The notes under the pieces were generated by a model that worked only from the letters and a program-made list of their open reading frames with translations, made no database searches and was not told the origin of the DNA. 64,000 nt of DNA, from contig JBHGNT010000013.1 of assembly GCA_043228905.1 (NCBI GenBank), forward strand, positions 18,972,001 through 19,036,000, read 5' to 3'. Positions within the stretch are counted from its first letter, which is position 1. Each line of letters begins with the position of its first letter. The translations under genes were made by a program, and so were the position numbers. This DNA is from Azolla caroliniana (taxonomy: Eukaryota; Polypodiophyta). Below, piece by piece: positions 9,207 to 25,984 of this stretch.

Positions 9207-12180
9207 TCAAGGAAGAAGGCCTTTGGCTCGAAATGAGGATATACAATCATCAAACATCTCCTCGATAGTCTTGAAGGACAAGCCCAATTTCATGATCTTG
9301 GATGAATCCAAGAGGTAACGAGGTCTCTCTCCATTATCCTTAAACCTATAAACAAAAATATACTTTTAGAGCTAACATATTGATATGGGTTTTGTGGGAA
9401 ATCATAAAAAATACATCTCATGTTGAGGGTAATATCAAAATTTCCCCATTATCGACAACAATAATTCCCATTAGCGATTTCACTAGGGTAGAAGACCAAG
9501 AGGGCACATCAAGCTAGATAGTTCAAGAACTTAGGTAAGCAAAAACCTGATATACATTCGAAGCTAGGCATGACTTGGTTGACGCTATAAGAAAGATGAC
9601 ACCTACTTGGGGCAACTCTAGAGGTGGACATCGACTTAGGAAAGCTTAGACAAATAGATACTAGGATCATAAAAGTTTCATTAAAGGGAGATACATATGT
9701 ATTAGATGTCATTATAATTTAAAATACATTTGTATCTATGTAAAGTATTTTGAAAGTACATGGGTATTATTTCTAATGTGAAGAGTATTTTTGAATTATA
9801 TACCTATGTCCCCCCCCCCCCTTAAAGAGATACGTCTTGGTATTATAAAATCATATGAAATATAGAAGTTGTGTTGGATAAATGAGTATGTATACCAACC
9901 GACTCCATTGTGCTCACATCATAGCCAATGTTAAATATAACATGTCCATAATAAATTATGTTTATGAATATCTTATGTGTGTATGAAGCAACAAAATACT
10001 ATTTTTTCATATAAAAAATTTGTTATAATAATTAAAGTTATGGCTTCTTACTCTTGTGGAATTTTTAAGTCGGGGTGTCTAGAAGCAAGAATCTTTGCAA
10101 GCTCGTGAACTTCTAAAACAATGGAAGAGCAATTATATCTCCCTTCTGCTGTGGGATCCTCATAAGCTAGGATGTGAGCTTTTGCTACATCATCGATATG
10201 CACATATCCCATTCTGCCATTGTATGCAAACTTGGAACTATTACCTATTATTAGATCATTTAGAGATATCATATTAGACGTTTTCGTTAAAACCCTATCA
10301 AAGAGATTCTTACCTTTTAAAAACTCTAAAGTATCAAATGCAGTTAAACAAAGCTCTTGTGGCAAAACTGGTCCAATAATAAAGCTTGGATGAATTGTTA
10401 CAACATCCAAATCGTGTTTCTTTGCAAAATCCCATGTTGCTCTTTCAGCAAGAACCTTTCCTATTGCATACCATATCTAGGAAAATCCAATCAAATGCAA
10501 ATACAAAATATATATGTCAAAAAGTTTATAAAAAACTATATGTTAATTTTCACTTAAAGATATGATACACATTAACATATATGGACAATGTAACCTTGTA
10601 CATTTTATGTTATATCTATCATGAGTGCCGACTTTCAATCTTGAGGCTTATTTGTGTCGCGAATTTTATGTGCTTAGAGAGTGTACATGTGTGTAAGGCA
10701 AAAATACTTTGATTTAAATTTGGCATAAATGTCTCTACATTCACCTTGAATTGGTAGCATATGTCTAAAGATGTCCAACTTTTCTCATCTAGCATTTGTT
10801 CTGGTTCAATGTCATTTCGAATACGAATTGTAGAACTAGATGAAGTAACTACAACTCGCTTAACGGTGTTACTTTTTTTGCAACTGCGTAGAACATTAAG
10901 GGTCCCGTTTACTGCAGGATCTACCACCTCCACCTAAAGAGAAATATCATGAAGATAACTTATTACCATGTTCACAAAAACCTTTCGCCTTTACTCCAAA
11001 GAAACTTTTAGAAGCTCATGCCAAGTCTACCTACACCTTAAAATGCTTAAAAATATCAAGAAATAGAGGATGCATTGGATCATACTTGTGGATTGCTTGC
11101 CAATGATATCACTGGCATGGCAGTGTGGAAGACGCCTTCACATCCAACAATTACATCGTCAAAACTACCCTCCTCTAAAAGATCAGCACGCCATAACTCA
11201 AGCCTCTCTTTAGCTCCCGGGAGAGTTCGAAGGTGATTTGTTTTTGCAAGATTATCTAAAATTTCCAATATCATTTGAGTGGATGTAGATATTAGTTCAT
11301 TATCTTTCAATGTGGCCCCAATATCACAATGCATTTGCTCTATATGTCCTATGATCTAGAAACTTTAAGAATAATTTCATCATCCAAAACAATGTGAAAA
11401 CATCATTTTGTTTAATGTTGGGAAAACGAATATGTCAATACTTGCTAGCGCATTTGATCAATATTGTGAAAATTAATTATACATCACAAATATTTTCATA
11501 TTCGTATCATGTTATACATTCACAATTTGATTTTGAATGTTCATAACAACTCTTTTATTCTAGAAAGTTTATAAATTAGTTTTCCACAATACAATGATGG
11601 TGAGTTTATCTTAATGACATTGACTAGTGTATTTAATGATGATTAAAGTTATTTTTTATTCATTTGAGAAGTAATGTAATTGAATTAATAATTGAGACTT
11701 TAATTAAGACTCACTTTTATACACTTGGGAAGTAATCCTAATAGAAATAGAAAAGTACCAATTTTCATAACTAACCATTAATTGGGGTAACTATTGAGAT
11801 TCATGATGCAATGAGGAAGTGATATAAGTACAAGCAATATAGGGGCATTCTGGCAGTTTTCAAAATTGAGGGAAATGCATTATAGTTTTTTCTAGAAGCA
11901 ATCATAAGGGTATTCTAGGTAATTTAGAAAATAGATTGAAGCTACCTATCTATCATTGGTTGAATTATAGATTAATCAATTGTAAAGTGTATTTGTATGT
12001 TTACATGACTATAAATTAGAATCACTAAAACAAAGAAATTGACGAATTACTTGGATCTCGCACAGTGCCACGCACACAATAACCACACTCTAGGAGCTTC
12101 TTCACCAACCATGATGCCACAAAGCCTGATGCTCCTGTCACACACACTATACCTCTATTCTCCTCCCTTAGTTGACCCAT
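9207..12180 (-). CDS. DFR/CCR/TKPR-like NADPH-dependent reductase (extended short-chain dehydrogenase), 5 exons
   Basis: Exons on the minus strand: 12180-12051, 11255-11086, 10933-10745, 10476-10052, 9345-9207. All introns are GT-AG, the phases match, and the frame is 351 codons including TGA (350 aa), the usual length for dihydroflavonol reductase, cinnamoyl-CoA reductase and tetraketide alpha-pyrone reductase. A Rossmann NADP motif [12 protein letters not shown] is near residue 14. [11 protein letters not shown] and GCEGVFHTA follow, then [11 protein letters not shown] and the catalytic Ser run VVVTSSSS near 131. The Tyr-Lys pair is YAIGK (166-170), then HPSFIIGP and [15 protein letters not shown]. 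The C-terminus has [15 protein letters not shown]. It would reduce a carbonyl of a phenylpropanoid, flavonoid or polyketide in the cytosol. The HPSFIIGP and WYAIGK details favour a TKPR/CCR-like member over true DFR, but substrate cannot be read from sequence. The start is the only Met ahead of the NADP motif. Confidence 0.92.
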
Positions 12181-13055
12181 GTCGGTGTTGATGTTTTAGA
12201 TCTACAATATAATTAATTAACAACTTCTTAGCTTGTTCACAACAAGTTAATTAGACTTTTGACTATCTGCACGATTAGTTGCCCAAGTGGGTCATGCTCT
12301 TTCTAGTTTGCTTAATTGCAATGAATTCTAAATCATCTAACAAACGTGAAAGAAACTATAGATGCAATTACTATTGATAAAAGATATAGTTCTTTGTGGC
12401 CTACCCTCAAAACTTCAAGAAATGAAAAAAAACATAAATTTCCCACCAAGTAACTTGAAACAAATGATTTCTTATAACAATGCAAGAAGAATGAAGGGGA
12501 AACTTTCTTCTTATATGAAAGAGCCACCCTCCCCAACACATATTTCATGCCAACTTTTTGCATTTTTTAGCTATTGTGTGTCAATACAATGCACACATGC
12601 ATCTACTGTGATTTGCATACTTGAATGACTCAATTCTCACTACCACACTTCATGTATTGTACACCGAATCACAAATACTTGGTGCAATTTCAACTTATTT
12701 TATGTGGTCCCCAAACATAGGCAAAATTAAGCAAAAAGAAATCTGTTGCTCACATTGTAAGTCTTTTTGTGATATTACCGTTACAAATGTTCGGGTGGAG
12801 GACACAAGGAAGGCATGAGAAAATGGGTGTGCAAGCATTAGAGGAGAAGCCCAAATGAGGGGATGACAATATGAACACGAGATAGAAAAGAATATGGTTT
12901 ATAGAATGAATAGAGTTAGAGAGGATGGTGAGAAGATGAGCAAAGTTGAAGAGGTTGAATGAGAGAGACAAGACATATGGGAGAACAAAAATGAATGAAT
13001 AGTAATAATAATACATTATTACTAAGAAAGATATCAAGAATATGGATTGATGTCG
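12181..13055. other. Upstream region of the reductase gene
   Basis: AT-rich, with no conserved reading frame. An AATTATATTG box about 30-40 bases above the reductase start is a weak TATA candidate. No RNA gene was seen. Confidence 0.35.
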
Positions 13056-13059
13056 AAAC

Positions 13060-13900
13060 ACACGTAGCTTCAAACATCAAAATACTACATATACTTGTGC
13101 ATCAATCTTTAGCTCTTTAAGTGGAGGCACCTAGTGGCGTCAACTATATTATAATGTTGTCAACCTAGGAAAATTTTATTATATGTAGAAGGTTGGTGGA
13201 TGCCTAACATTTGCCGTCTTAACGTTTTCTAGGTCCAATAGAAGATTAAATGGGGTAAATATCCTCTAACAGTGTATACATGGGGGCAGTTTTATGAGGA
13301 GTGGTACAAGATCAACCAATGTTATATGAACAAGAGAATGTTGCAGATGCTCTTTCTATGAGACATGGGTCGATGTAAAAAATAGTTATACCTATGAATT
13401 CACAAAAGAGATTGGTAAACTTGAAATATGGTAATTGGTAAGTAATATCACTATTTGGTATATTTGGAAGGCTAGATGTTTGAAGGTATTTCAAATGTGA
13501 CTAAAAACCCTACCCAAATAATTGTTGGGATTTGGATGGAGATTGTGCATAATTTAGAGGTTCTTTGGATAACATAAAAGGTAATGGGCAACGAGCATAG
13601 TGACAAGAATTGGAGTTTCAGGATTTTTGGCAAGGTGAAGTGGTTCTACTCTACATCAACGTATTTATTTAAGCAGTGGTTAGAACTTAGCACAAGGGTT
13701 GTTACCTATATGTACATATTTCTCGTGCAACCTTAGGGCGTTTCTTAATACTAATGTAGTATCTTTCTTGGAAAAAAAGAGTTAAGAAAATGCACTCAAG
13801 TTCATCATATTTACATGTAACATAGGAAACAAAAACTTGCACAACATATTATTTTTCTCATGGCCATTCCTCAACAAAGCTACATTAACCTTGGATCCAA
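13060..13900 (+). repeat. Second copy of the 8850 repeat, split by an inserted LINE tail
   Basis: CGTAGCTTCAAACATCAAAA and TAGTGGCGTCAACT lie at 13064-13140. TTAAGAAAATGCACTCAAG is displaced to about 13783. The intervening 630 bp contain a LINE ORF2 tail (13430-13790). Compared with the uninterrupted copy at 8850-9060, this looks like an insertion into the repeat. Confidence 0.6.
13430..13790 (+). pseudogene. LINE ORF2 tail fragment
   Basis: The plus strand encodes TIWYIWKARCLKVFQ then a stop. This matches ALWILWKARCSKLY in the LINE relic at 4616-6003. The DNA from about 13530 (GGATTTGGATGGAGATTGT, then GGTTCTTTGGATAACATAAA) also matches, in reverse complement, the intronic fragment at 39420-39720. 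It has several stops and no catalytic domain. Confidence 0.75.
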
Positions 13901-14149
13901 TTGATTCCAACACTTGCTCTTTGTTAAGGGTTACCTTTATTTATCTATTTTGTGAGGTCTCTTTGTCAAAGCAACTCCTCTTGGTGAAATCAAGATATTA
14001 ACTCTTAAGCTTGTTGGTCAAGGGATGTGGTGGGTTTATTTAAATAACAAGATAGATGTGTGCTTTTAATGTTATTGATTAACACTAGGGTTAGAATATT
14101 CATGTTTGCTCACAACTTACCATATGCATGTGTTATCAAATAACGCACT

Positions 14150-15500
14150 TTAGATCTAGCCATCGAGAGGTCCTCTTGTGTTTGTTATAGTTTTTCATTG
14201 TTTGGTTGCAACACTACGTCCCTTCTGTAATCAAAGAACACTTTATTATGCTGTTTTTGGTCATAATCACTTACATGTAACTTGACAAGGTATGCTCTTA
14301 TGGATGGAAACACGGATTGTTGGGATAGAATAGTTAGTGATAGTGGCCTAATTGCCCTTGATGGTGACTTGTGGTGATCCACCAAGGGTCCTTATTCAAT
14401 GCTCTTTCACAATTATCTAGATGGTGTAGGACACAAGCCATGAACCACTTACAATAGGTCATCATTGGATTAAGTATAGTTATTCATGGCGTGTATTGTA
14501 TCTTGAGTCCCAATTAAACATTCAAGAAATTACTTCATTACTAGAGGCATAATGTAACTATGTCTATTGGTCCCCATGTCATGTACATTATTTAGTGGCC
14601 GGGCAAAGGATCATCTTACTTGGATTTTGGACGTTGTGATTGGTTTTAGACTTAGTTTATGAAAACCTCCTTCACAAATATACTTTAGTGTATGCTTTAG
14701 AGAATAACTTTGCACACTTGCACAAGTAGGATGGTTAGGTACTATGTAAAATTGGAATAACTTATCAAAGAATTGGCAAGCCAATTCATGAGATGTTATC
14801 ATGGTTTTAATTGGTATAAATCTTGCAAATTTTTATAGTTGATTGATAATAACCCATATAGAGACATGACTTCTTTGTGTTCTAGGTAGGCCAATGATAT
14901 ATTGTCCCATTGATTATTAGGAATATCTAATGGATGGAAAAGACTTGCAACTTTAAGCCACTTAACCTTATTCAGTTGACATTGCAAACAATAGATCACA
15001 TACTTCTACAAGTCATAACATAATTCCGGCCAAATATTTGGGATATCTAGAACACAAACCTTCCTATTATGGTACAATGGATTGTTAGAAATGTGAAAAG
15101 TCAATCTTTGAGGTTGTGATGTTTTTAATGACATCTTTACCATTTTATAAACTCTCATCTAAATTATATCTTTTAAAGAAATATTTGCCAAGGTATGTTA
15201 CTCGAAGTTGATAAACAATATCATATTTTAATTAATTGAAGTTAAGCATGTTAACCTCACGAAATACAACTAAAGCATAAGCAATTATGTTCATTGAACC
15301 TTTGTGATAATGAATGGAAAAATCAAAGTTTTTAATGAGATATTCCCATTTTTGTGTACAACCAACAAGATTATGTTGATTGCAAAAATAAATTGAAGAT
15401 TGGTGGTTTGTTGTGACCACAAAATAGTTTCCATACAAACAACATCTCGAAGTTTTAAGTGCATGAATGATTTAATTAATTTAATTTTCTTGAAATGAAT
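14150..15500 (-). pseudogene. Ty3-gypsy retrotransposon relic (RNase H and integrase)
   Basis: Reading the minus strand from about 15440, there is an RNase H segment: FVVTTNHQSSIYFCNQ, then QKWEYLIKNFDFSIHY, then HKGSMNIIAYAL. It parallels the usual gypsy TDHQSLKYFL and FDFxIxYxxGKxNVVADALSR. After a gap comes integrase: the zinc-finger end YCLQCQLNK at about 14990, then FHPLDIPNNQWDNISL, corresponding to LLxPLxIPxxPWExISMDF. Further core fragments sit at 14802-14611. Catalytic residues are lost and the frame is broken many times. The copy is old and inactive. Confidence 0.75.
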
Positions 15501-15616
15501 ATTGACATTGAGTAAAACTTAGAAGCTTACATGTTCCTCAAGCAATGCATACAAGTTCCTTGAGAATTGTGAAACATGTTATTCAAGTTACAAAGAGATT
15601 TTTATAGAAAACTAAG

Positions 15617-16040
15617 GATCGAGTAACATTGTTGTGATGTGGCATGCATAGAGGGAGAAAAGTACTAGAATTCAAGTTTATGATGAGTTAAGGGTTTGGT
15701 TGAAGACAAAACTAAAAGGACATTTAATGAGATGAATCTTAAATCAATAGTTGAAGTTAGCTCAAGCAGCAAGAGCTAACGCTTGGAATGATAAGGCTAA
15801 AAGTTTGAACCTGGTTAGGACCTCTGAAGTGAATAGGAATGAGTAACATTGTTGTGACATGGCATGTATAGAGGAGAAAATTGCTAGAATTCAAGTTTAC
15901 GATGGGTTAAGGGTTTGGTCGAAGACGTAACTAAAAGGACATTTAATGAGATGTATTCTAGTTGCAAGAGCTAATGCCTAGAATGATAAGGTGAACGGTT
16001 GAACCTTGTTAGGACCTTTGAAGGGAATATGTGAGCCATA
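15617..16040 (+). repeat. Two-copy direct repeat, unit about 225 bp
   Basis: GAGTAACATTGTTGTGA, ACTAAAAGGACATTTAATGA and GGTTAGGACCT blocks occur in the same order at 15619-15825 and 15841-16020, with a small deletion in the second copy. No coding sense. Confidence 0.75.
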
Positions 16041-17040
16041 ATGAGAAAGTGATGATAATGAAGTGGATGGGCATGTTCATAAACATTTCATCAATAACAA
16101 ATTTTAGCTAGCCCATGTAGCGGGATTGAGGAATTTGTCCTCGATTATCTTGTTTTAGCCATCTTGGAATTGTTGTGAACAAATTTTCTCATATTCAATT
16201 ATGTATTTTGAAATATCTTTACCATCACTAGGTGATTCACTCCCAAATGACAATCATCACGAATTTAGAATTGGATCATTGGGCGTCAATCTATGAACAA
16301 AATCGTGTAAGTTGACAAGGGAGGTATTCAAAGTTGTTTGACAAACAAGCATCTAGAAAACTTGACAAGGTTCATGACAAAAATTTTGGATTGTGAATCT
16401 AAGCTCCGTACAAGAAATTATGATGAAAGAAATTAACAAATGTTGGGAATTGAACTCATGACATTGAGTTAGGGAACTCAAGCACCCATCAACTTGATGA
16501 TGTTCCTGATGGAAGAAATTTAGGCAAATGTACGAACAAGGATTGTATTTGAACATATGAAGGCCCAAACTCTTCAAGGATTGAATCCACAAAGGCTTAT
16601 GGGATTATTGCACAAAGAGACCCTTCGTGGATTTAATCAAGGAAGGCTTTTGGAATCATTCCATAAAGAGACCCTTCATAGAAACTCCCACGAAAGGGGA
16701 GAGAACATCTATTGTTATCACTGTTGTTGTTATTGCTGCTACTGATGATTGAGACATATGATCTATGCTGAAGGTGTCGTAATGTGGTGGGTCGAAAGGT
16801 AGAAATAGGGAAAAAGGGGAAAAGAGGGACAATCACATTAATGTGACTATGTATATATTAAATAAATAAATAAATAAATATATATATATATAATGATAAA
16901 AAGTAAATTGATAAATGGTAAGGTTATAGCCTATAGGTTGTATAGAGTTCAAATCCTACTTGGTATAAAGGAATTATCCTTTTACATATTTTATGGAAAA
17001 GAGGTAGGTGAGCATTAAATGCATTTGATGGCATCTCTCT
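16041..17040. other. Non-coding spacer with a tRNA-like segment
   Basis: Short frames only, a (TAAA)n/(TA)n stretch at 16858-16892, and a tRNA-like promoter segment at 16905-16965 described separately. Confidence 0.35.
16905..16965 (+). repeat. tRNA-derived (SINE-like) promoter segment
   Basis: TAAATGGTAAGG resembles a pol III A box and, about 30 bases later, GAGTTCAAATCC resembles a B box. The spacing fits a tRNA-derived SINE head. It is not a folded functional tRNA gene: no acceptor stem was found. Confidence 0.4.
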
Positions 17041-17349
17041 GACTATAAAAAGGGAGAGGAAGGTTCATATTGGGGTTTAGTTGTTGGCATTTTGGAGGTT
17101 TTCATTTTCAGATTTTAGGATTTCCTTCTTCTCCTATCTTTTCCTTGTAGTTTTAGGGTTCAGGAGTGAGTTAGAATGAGAGATGAGTTGGATCACCTCT
17201 TCTTCTCTTCTTATGTTGGGCACCAATCATCACAACACATGGGCGTGTTATAGGGAAGAAACGGAGTTGAGCTACCAGCAAAGTAGAAAACCTCAAAGTT
17301 TAACTTAACCAATGTCATTCGTTAACTTCACTTGTAGTCACCTTCGTGA

Positions 17350-17892
17350 TTGTTTTGTAACCATCATTACCATCGTTTGCAAATGCATTGTGAACCCCAT
17401 TTTAAAGGTTGCCTTTGTGAAAACCTTGGGAAGACCCCCCTAGCACACTTCATACCTTCTACTTGCATCGAGTCAACAACCTCTCCTAAAGAGATCATCA
17501 TCCTAGAAATCGTCTTCTTCAAAGGCCCGTACTTTAAAGAATTTGGCATCTTTGACACCGCATGTCACCGAAAACCCCTTAATACCTACATGTACCTCCC
17601 TTGGAGATCCTCACATCCCCTAGCACACAAAAAAGGCTTTATCACAGGAGAACTTAAACGCTATGTTATTCGGGAAAGCTCGAAAAAAACTTCATGGAAC
17701 TATGGAAGGAACTACGAAATCAGTTCTACGACTAGCTACGAGCCAAAGGATACCCTTCAAAGTTTCTACCCAAATGTTAATCGATTGTCCCGTACTCTAC
17801 ACGACCTCACTTACTCTCTACCCAACCCAAAAAAGAAAATCCTACCCGTTGTATTGAAGCTCCTCTATTCCCCTTGTATTAAAAAACTTTAA
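17350..17892 (+). pseudogene. Retroelement reverse-transcriptase C-terminal region, left arm of inverted repeat
   Basis: A 180-codon frame with the order IIILEIVFFKGPYFKEFG, then FDTACHRKPLNTYMYLPW, then SSHPLAHKKGFITGELKRY, then a tail with LKLLYSPCIKKL. The pattern of a KG-rF-x-G-LD strand, a YRKPLNxYxY motif, xSHPxxxKxGxIxGELxRY and a basic tail is what follows the polymerase palm in Penelope-like and some other eukaryotic retroelement reverse transcriptases. The catalytic YxDD is absent, so this is only the 3' part of such a gene. The right arm (19017-18466, minus) encodes nearly the same protein. Confidence 0.55.
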
Positions 17893-19100
17893 ATCGGTAA
17901 ACTCATACGAAGCAAATTAAAAAGTCTTCTACGACACCCACGATATACATCCCTCACCCCCCCACTCATTTGTTGGCTAAATGGTAAAAAGTTAAGAAAC
18001 CATTTAATGCACTCATCTTTCCCCTCTACATAAAACCTCTTCATACCCCTTTTCCCCCCCCTCCTTTTCGAACACTCTCCACCACCATCCCTCCCTATCC
18101 CATCTATGAAGGGATCCTCCCCCCTTCCCTATAAAAGGAGCAACCTAGCAAGCTAAAAAATTTCACTTGCAACTAGGGCACTAAAGAGCCTCTCTTGAGA
18201 TGAGGAGGAAAAAGAAGAGTTTACTTGCACTTAACAAATGCCAAAGGCATTTCACCTCAAGAGAGGCTCTTCTGTGCCCAAGTTACAAGTGAAAAATTTA
18301 GTTTGTTAGGTTGCTCTTTTTAAAGGGAATGGGGGAGGATCCCTTCATATGTGGGATAGGGAGGGATGGAGGTGGAGAGTGTTCGAAAAGGAGGGTGGAA
18401 AAAGGGGTATGAAGAGGTTTTATGTAGAGGGGAAAGATGAGTGCACTAAATGGTTTCTTAACTTTTTACCATTTAGCCAACAAATGAGTGGGGGGGGGGG
18501 GGGTGAGGGATGTATATCGTGGGTGTCGTAGAAGACTTTTTAATTTGCTTCTTACGAGTTTACTGATTTGAAGTTTTTTAATACAAGGGGAATAAAGGAG
18601 CTTCAATACAAGGAATGGGATTTTTTTAATTATTGGGCTGGGTAGAGAGTAAGTGAGGTAGTGTAGAGTATGGGACAATCGATAAACATTTGGGTAGAAA
18701 CTTTGAAGGGTATCCTTTGGCTCGTTGCTAGTCATAGAATTGATTTCGTAGTTCCTTCCATAGTTCCATGAAGTTTTTTTCAAGCTTTCCCGAATAACAT
18801 AGCGTTTAAGTTCTCCTATGATGAAGCCTTTTTTGTGTGCTCGGGGATGTGAGGATCTCCAAGGGAGGTACATGTAGGTATTAAGGGGTTTTCGGTGACA
18901 TGCGGTGTCAAAGATGCCAAATTCTTTAAAGTACAGGCCTTTGAAGAAGGCGATGTCTAGGATGACGATCTCTTTAGGAGAGGTCGTTACCTCGATGCGG
19001 ATGTGTTGTTGAGGCATGTGGTATTGGTGTAGGAAGGTACGAACTGTGCTAGGGGGGCCTTCCCAAACTCCGATAACATTGTCGATGTATCTAGTGATGC
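17400..19100. repeat. Long inverted repeat, arms about 800 bp, spacer about 60 bp
   Basis: The left arm (about 17400-18205) and right arm (about 18265-19100) are reverse complements with high but imperfect identity. Examples are AGCCTCTCTTGAG at 18188 against CTCAAGAGAGGCTCTTC at 18257, the CCCTTCATA/TATGAAGGG blocks, the polyC/polyG tracts at about 17958 and 18489, and two near-identical protein frames pointing at each other. The spacer is purine-rich. Each arm ends near the centre with a CCTATAAAAGGAGCAACC-type TATA segment. If transcribed through, it would fold into a long hairpin. Confidence 0.85.
18466..19017 (-). pseudogene. Retroelement reverse-transcriptase C-terminal region, right arm
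   Basis: A 183-codon minus-strand frame is a near twin of 17350-17892: EIVILDIAFFKGLYFKEFG, FDTACHRKPLNTYMYLPW, SSHPRAHKKGFIIGELKRY, and a tail with SLLRHPRYTSLTP that runs into the polyC tract. Homology continues upstream into the frame at 19256-18987 (GKAPLAQFVPS against GKTPLAHFIPS). Both arms keep open frames over about 180 codons, so duplication or decay is fairly recent. Confidence 0.55.
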
Positions 19101-19527
19101 CCTCGATTTCAACAAGCCTTTGATTCTAGTGAACCCTTGATTCCAATGACCCTTAGATTCAAACAAGCATATGATCCAAACAAGCCACTCGACTGGAGTA
19201 AAAATCCTCAATCTTAACAATGCTATTCCACATAAAGGGGGGTTTAAGCGAGACACCTTGTAAAGGGGTTTTAAGTCTTCTCACACGACATCACGCCCTC
19301 CCTAGTTCAGGTCCCACGCTCATCCACAAATTGATGTTTTGGGGAGAATAGTGCATCCTTCGAATAATCAAGGGTTTCGTAGTGGCGGGGCTAGTCAACG
19401 AACCTTTAATGAGAGGTTTAGATCCTATAGTGCATGGAAATCCTCATGTAATTCTTTACCAAGTTTATGCAATACATACGCATACAGTTGCTCATAAGGA
19501 GGAGAGTATTAAGATTGGGCTGATTAT

Positions 19528-19870
19528 ATGAAAGTGGTATCTTGGAATGTGAGAGGGGCTTGTTCTCCTCATACGAAATACATACATTTTACGGAAAAGT
19601 GTATTAAGGAATGGGATACATTATTTGTAGTTGTGCATAAGTGTCATGATTTAGCAGGGATTATAATATATTTGAGGGGAGATTGAACATATTATGTTGG
19701 TAAGCTATCTCATCACTATTCTAGTGCCATAATGATTGATTTATGAGATATGTTTTGTCCATGTATAGCGTATAACGATCCATGCAGACGATTTTTGGTG
19801 ATGGAAACCAATAATTTTGGCGTGATGATATGGTCAGTTGGGATATGGGAGTTGTGTGCTATGTATGTAT
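19528..19870 (+). pseudogene. LINE ORF2 N-terminus: AP-endonuclease relic
   Basis: ATG at 19528 opens 52 codons starting MKVVSWNVRG, the invariant beginning of plant LINE endonucleases (catalytic Asn in SWN). The frame goes through a TGA at 19684 and continues with further stops to AYNDPCRRF, which matches the YAPND motif of the same domain. The QE catalytic motif has been lost (VVVHKCHDLAG). No reverse transcriptase follows. It ends within about 190 bases of the xylulokinase start codon. Confidence 0.75.
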
Positions 19871-19875
19871 ATAAA
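19868..19875 (+). promoter_or_regulatory. Candidate TATA box of the xylulokinase gene
   Basis: TATATAAA lies about 190 bases upstream of the xylulokinase ATG, which would give a 5' UTR of about 150 bases. It falls at the end of the LINE endonuclease relic. No transcript data support it. Confidence 0.35.
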
Positions 19876-20056
19876 TGAAGGCACTCAGCAAAATCTCTCG
19901 TTTTTCTGCATTTTGCCACTGGAGATAAGTAGCAGTATGTAAATAGGAAGAAGATGATGAAGATTTAGGCATAGATGATGCTGAAGCTGAAGGTATAACC
20001 ACGAATTGGTGCCCTGTGGCAGCAGAGATCAATCAAATAAATCAACATACACAAAG

Positions 20057-25942
<5,886 letters not shown>

Positions 25943-25978
25943 GTAATAAGTGCCGTACTAGTTCGTCCAAGGTCAATG

Positions 25979-25984
25979 AATAAA
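25979..25984 (+). terminator. Candidate polyadenylation signal of xylulokinase
   Basis: AATAAA lies 37 bases after the stop codon, a plausible near-upstream poly(A) element. Confidence 0.45.
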
